DNA from: Mucilaginibacter sp.
Lineage (GTDB): Bacteria > Bacteroidota > Bacteroidia > Sphingobacteriales > Sphingobacteriaceae
Assembly (NCBI RefSeq): GCF_025362475.1
Contig: NZ_JANYGH010000058.1
Location: forward strand, 1 to 64,000
DNA: 64,000 nucleotides
Direction of reading: 5' to 3'
The number at the start of each line of letters is the position of its first letter. Position 1 is the first letter of the stretch. Both the position numbers and the translations under genes were made by a program. This document shows positions 61,271-64,000 of this stretch, one piece after another. The notes under the pieces are model-generated. The model saw only the letters and a program-made list of their open reading frames with translations, was not told where the DNA came from and did not search any database.

Positions 61271-62977
61271 ATGAACGCAAACAATCTTCTGCCAGATTAT
61301 GATATCTGTATTTTAGGGAGCGGCCCCGCCGGTATAATTGTCGCGTTAGAGTACGCTCGCCTAAACCCACAAAAAAGTGTTCTATTAGTTGAATATGGCT
61401 CCCCACAACAATCTGGTGAAAACAATCTCGATAAATCAATACACGTTAAAAATCAGCAAAACCATCATATTCCATCCGAGTGCACAAACAAAGGCTTAGG
61501 AGGCACATCAGCCACCTGGGGCGGCAGGTGTGTTATGTATGATGACATTGATTTTATTGACCGGCCTATTTTAAACGGCAACTGCACCTGGGACGAAACC
61601 ATATTTGAAGAAGTTAAGGTTCATGTACCTGTTGCCGCTAAATATTTTGAATGCGGCAAACCAGAGTTTACCTTTCCTGGCTCATCAAACCTAAATCATA
61701 AACCAATTGCCGATGGTTTTAAACAGGGTATAGTTACAGATGCTGTACTGGAACGTTACAGTATGCCAACCCGGTTTGGAAAACGTTATAGCGCCGATAT
61801 TGAAGCGCAAAAAAACTTAACGGTTTTACAAGGCTTTGAAGCAAGGGACTTTGCCGAACCTGATGAAAACAATAACATCTCTTTTTTAATAATTAGGGAA
61901 GTTGAAACACAAAAACTAAAAAAGATAATTGCAGGCAGATTTATACTTGCAGCCGGAGCACAGGAAAGCACTCGTATACTATTACGTAACAGTCAATTAT
62001 TTAAACAATTAGGAGCCCCGCCTTTTGCTTTGGGTAAATATTACCAGGGGCATATATCCGGAAAAATCGCTTCTGTACGCTTTTCGGGCGATCCTAAAAA
62101 AACCGATTATTCATTTTCAAGAGATACTGATGGTTCATATACCAGGCGTCGCTTTCAATTTGATACAGCGTTTCTAAAAGAAAACAATTTATTAAATACA
62201 GCTATCTGGCTTGATAACCCTTTATATTTTGACCCTAAACATAAAAGCGGGGCAATGTCATTCATGTACATGGCAATGATAACGCCGGTACTGGGCAAAA
62301 AATTAGCGCCTCCGGCTATCGCGCATTCCATCACCAAAGGCAAAGTAAACAAGGTACCTGCACATTTAGGTAATATAGTACGAGGATTGCCAAACTCACT
62401 TTTAAAACCGGCATCCATATTTTATAAAAGATATTGCCTTAAGCGAAAACTACCGGGGATATTTCTGTATAGTCCGCAAAACACATATGCACTTCATTTT
62501 CACGCAGAGCAGATCCCTTTTGCAGGCAACTATATGAAACTTGGATCAGATGGTGAAAGCTTAATTATAAACTACTCGCCTACAGATGCCGATGTTGACT
62601 CGGTAATAAAACTACACGAGGCACTTGATAAATGGTTAAAGGATTGCAATTGCGGCGAACTAAGTTATTGGTTTAGTAAAGAGGATTTACCTGGGGCCAT
62701 TAAAAAAATGTCAAAAGATGGTCTTCACCAGTCCGGAACTACAAGAATTGCCGATTCGCCGGATATGGGTGTTGTTGACAAAAATTTAAAAGTATGGGGT
62801 ACTAATAACATATATGTATGTAGCAGTTCTGTTTTTCCAACATCAGGCCAGGCTAATCCCACTTTTATTTTAGGGGCTTTTGCTGCACGACTGGCTCAGC
62901 ACTTAACCAGTCTTCCTACAAATCTTAATATTCCTAAAAAAGAAAATTTTAAAATATCCTTTGATTCAATTTTATAA
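61271..62977 (+). CDS. GMC-family FAD oxidoreductase
   Basis: The 568-residue protein has an N-terminal FAD-binding fold (YDICILGSGPAGIIVALEYA, then LVEYGS for the ribose). A second FAD loop follows (NKGLGGTSATWGGRCVMYD), then the GMC_oxred_C part with HQSGTTRIADSPDMGVVDKN and GQANPTFILGAFAARLAQHL. The His of HQSG is the usual catalytic base. GMC enzymes oxidise alcohol groups of sugars or other alcohols. There is no signal peptide, so it acts in the cytoplasm, perhaps on a nucleotide sugar or the lipid-linked repeat. It is embedded between an acetyltransferase and a glycosyltransferase gene with 2-3 bp gaps, so it belongs to the pathway. The oxidised product is unknown. Confidence 0.88.
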   Translation: MNANNLLPDYDICILGSGPAGIIVALEYARLNPQKSVLLVEYGSPQQSGENNLDKSIHVKNQQNHHIPSECTNKGLGGTSATWGGRCVMYDDIDFIDRPILNGNCTWDETIFEEVKVHVPVAAKYFECGKPEFTFPGSSNLNHKPIADGFKQGIVTDAVLERYSMPTRFGKRYSADIEAQKNLTVLQGFEARDFAEPDENNNISFLIIREVETQKLKKIIAGRFILAAGAQESTRILLRNSQLFKQLGAPPFALGKYYQGHISGKIASVRFSGDPKKTDYSFSRDTDGSYTRRRFQFDTAFLKENNLLNTAIWLDNPLYFDPKHKSGAMSFMYMAMITPVLGKKLAPPAIAHSITKGKVNKVPAHLGNIVRGLPNSLLKPASIFYKRYCLKRKLPGIFLYSPQNTYALHFHAEQIPFAGNYMKLGSDGESLIINYSPTDADVDSVIKLHEALDKWLKDCNCGELSYWFSKEDLPGAIKKMSKDGLHQSGTTRIADSPDMGVVDKNLKVWGTNNIYVCSSSVFPTSGQANPTFILGAFAARLAQHLTSLPTNLNIPKKENFKISFDSIL

Positions 62978-62980
62978 AAA

Positions 62981-63856
62981 ATGGTATCAGTAATAATTCT
63001 AACAAAAAATGAGGAAACTGACCTTCCTATATGCTTAAAATCATTAACATGGACAGATGATATACATGTTCTTGATTCATTAAGCACAGACAAGACCTGT
63101 GAAATTGCAAAATCATACGGAGCAAAGTTGTCAGTTAACGCATTTGAGAGTTTTGGAAAACAGCGAAACTTTGCACTTGAAAATATTAAAATCAAATATG
63201 ATTGGATACTTTTTTTAGATGCGGATGAAGTGGCCACCAGCGAATTTAAAAAAGCGGTCCTTACCGCTATCAACAACGCTGGTGATGATATTGCGGGCTT
63301 CTATTGCTGCTGGAAAATGATGCTTGAAGGGAAATGGCTTAAAAACTCAGATAACTTTCCTAAATGGCAATTAAGACTTATAAGAAAAGGCAGGGTAAAC
63401 TATACCGATTTTGGTCATGGCCAAAAAGAAGATGAGGTAATTGGCAAAGTTGAATATTTAAAAGAGCCATATCTTCATTTTGGTTTTTCAAAAGGATGGT
63501 CGCATTGGATAGAACGTCACAATCGCTATTCAACACTGGAAGCTATTGCCCGTTTGGATAATCAGCCGCCATTTAAAAACATTTTCAGCAAGCATGGCAG
63601 TTCGCGTAACCCGGCACTTAAATCATGGCTCAGTAAAGTGCCCGGTTGGCCATTGCTAAGATTTATACAGGCTTATGTCTTCAACTTAGGTTTTATTGAA
63701 GGCTTACCCGGATTAATATATTGCGTAAACCTCTCTTTTTATGAACACATGATTACAATAAAAATGAGAGAGGTTTTATTGAAACGACAAGATAAGATAA
63801 AAGCTATCCCTCCAATTCAAAAAGAAGAAATTTCAATAAAGCTGGAACTTAAATAA
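62981..63856 (+). CDS. Family 2 glycosyltransferase (WaaE/LpsC-like)
   Basis: The 291-residue protein is a GT-A enzyme of the WaaE/KdtX group. The N-terminus VSVIILTKNEETDLPICLKS, LDSLSTDKTCEIAKSYGAKL and FGKQRNFALENIKIKYDWIL are diagnostic, with the D-x-D in FLDADEVAT. The second half (NFPKWQLRLIRKGRVNYTD, then HFGFSKGWSHWIERHNRYS) carries the His/Arg acceptor region. It is a beta-glucosyl-type transferase in known relatives (lipid-A core or exopolysaccharide). It starts 3 bp after the GMC gene and is the last gene in the window; no terminator is visible before 64000, so the operon may continue. Confidence 0.9.
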   Translation: MVSVIILTKNEETDLPICLKSLTWTDDIHVLDSLSTDKTCEIAKSYGAKLSVNAFESFGKQRNFALENIKIKYDWILFLDADEVATSEFKKAVLTAINNAGDDIAGFYCCWKMMLEGKWLKNSDNFPKWQLRLIRKGRVNYTDFGHGQKEDEVIGKVEYLKEPYLHFGFSKGWSHWIERHNRYSTLEAIARLDNQPPFKNIFSKHGSSRNPALKSWLSKVPGWPLLRFIQAYVFNLGFIEGLPGLIYCVNLSFYEHMITIKMREVLLKRQDKIKAIPPIQKEEISIKLELK

Positions 63857-64000
63857 GCCTCCTTTAAAGTAAAGCATAACCTATTTTTTTGCTGTTATCT
63901 ATCCAAGTATTACACGTCATCCAGTTTTTTTAAAGCCATTTACACATCTAAGACTCGCCCCGGGATTTGTAAATAATCTACACCATTATACGCAACAGCT

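Noticed and set aside
1..64000. CRISPR arrays, tRNA or rRNA genes, insertion sequences
   Set aside because: Looked for repeat-spacer patterns, transposase motifs and tRNA-like cloverleaf sequences by eye; none seen.

Overview
The window looks like a chromosome segment of a soil- or plant-associated Bacteroidota bacterium, most likely Sphingobacteriaceae and close to Mucilaginibacter. The signs are two SusC/SusD-type outer-membrane pairs, TonB-dependent receptors with carboxypeptidase-like N-terminal domains, a Y_Y_Y/beta-propeller regulator, a UpxY-type antiterminator, almost no Shine-Dalgarno sequences, and scattered TAnnTTTG promoter boxes. The genus is inferred from gene content and protein style, not from a marker gene.

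Region 1 (1-11.5 kb) is glycan use. It holds the first codons of a DapA-family lyase, two tandem secreted beta-L-arabinofuranosidase-type hydrolases (GH146-like, then GH127), a lipoprotein with an HELGH motif, and a SusC/SusD pair. Region 2 (11.5-17.1 kb, minus strand) is a set of exported proteins: a propeller protein, two twin-arginine TIM-barrel isomerase-like proteins, a VOC protein and a DUF1080 (3-keto-glycoside hydrolase type) protein. Next to it is a small membrane protein gene broken by a one-base frameshift. A membrane-bound Y_Y_Y/LuxR-type regulator (17.35-20.26 kb) faces this set.

Region 3 (20.4-33.7 kb) has a double thioredoxin-fold protein, then a second SusC/SusD operon in which susD is split by an in-frame TAA. 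The operon is headed by a secreted protein that shares a domain with the propeller protein of region 2. Further upstream lie a ROK kinase, a sugar MFS transporter, a NagB-like deaminase and a GH2 enzyme. The strongest hidden signal is a 23-bp element made of two direct TACATCAT-type half-sites 11 bp apart. It occurs once upstream of the region 2 operon and regulator (17260-17282) and once upstream of the second SusCD operon (27610-27632), 21 of 23 bases identical. It probably ties both operons to one regulator.

Region 4 (33.7-41.3 kb) has a small unknown protein, an aldo/keto reductase, and a visibly GC-richer pair (TPR histidine kinase and FUSC transporter). Next to that pair is a decayed KDPG-aldolase remnant, in about 1.2 kb of otherwise AT-rich, gene-poor DNA.

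Region 5 (41.3-63.9 kb) is an exopolysaccharide locus. A UpxY-like antiterminator and an HTH protein point left; a 915-bp leader with three hairpins separates them from about 20 kb of rightward genes. These encode a Wza-like exporter, a Wzc-like tyrosine kinase, a flippase, a polymerase/ligase, seven or eight glycosyltransferases, two acyltransferases, a heptose module (GmhA, HldA-like kinase, GT9 transferase) and a GMC oxidoreductase. The locus runs to the edge of the window; no initiating sugar-phosphate transferase is visible.
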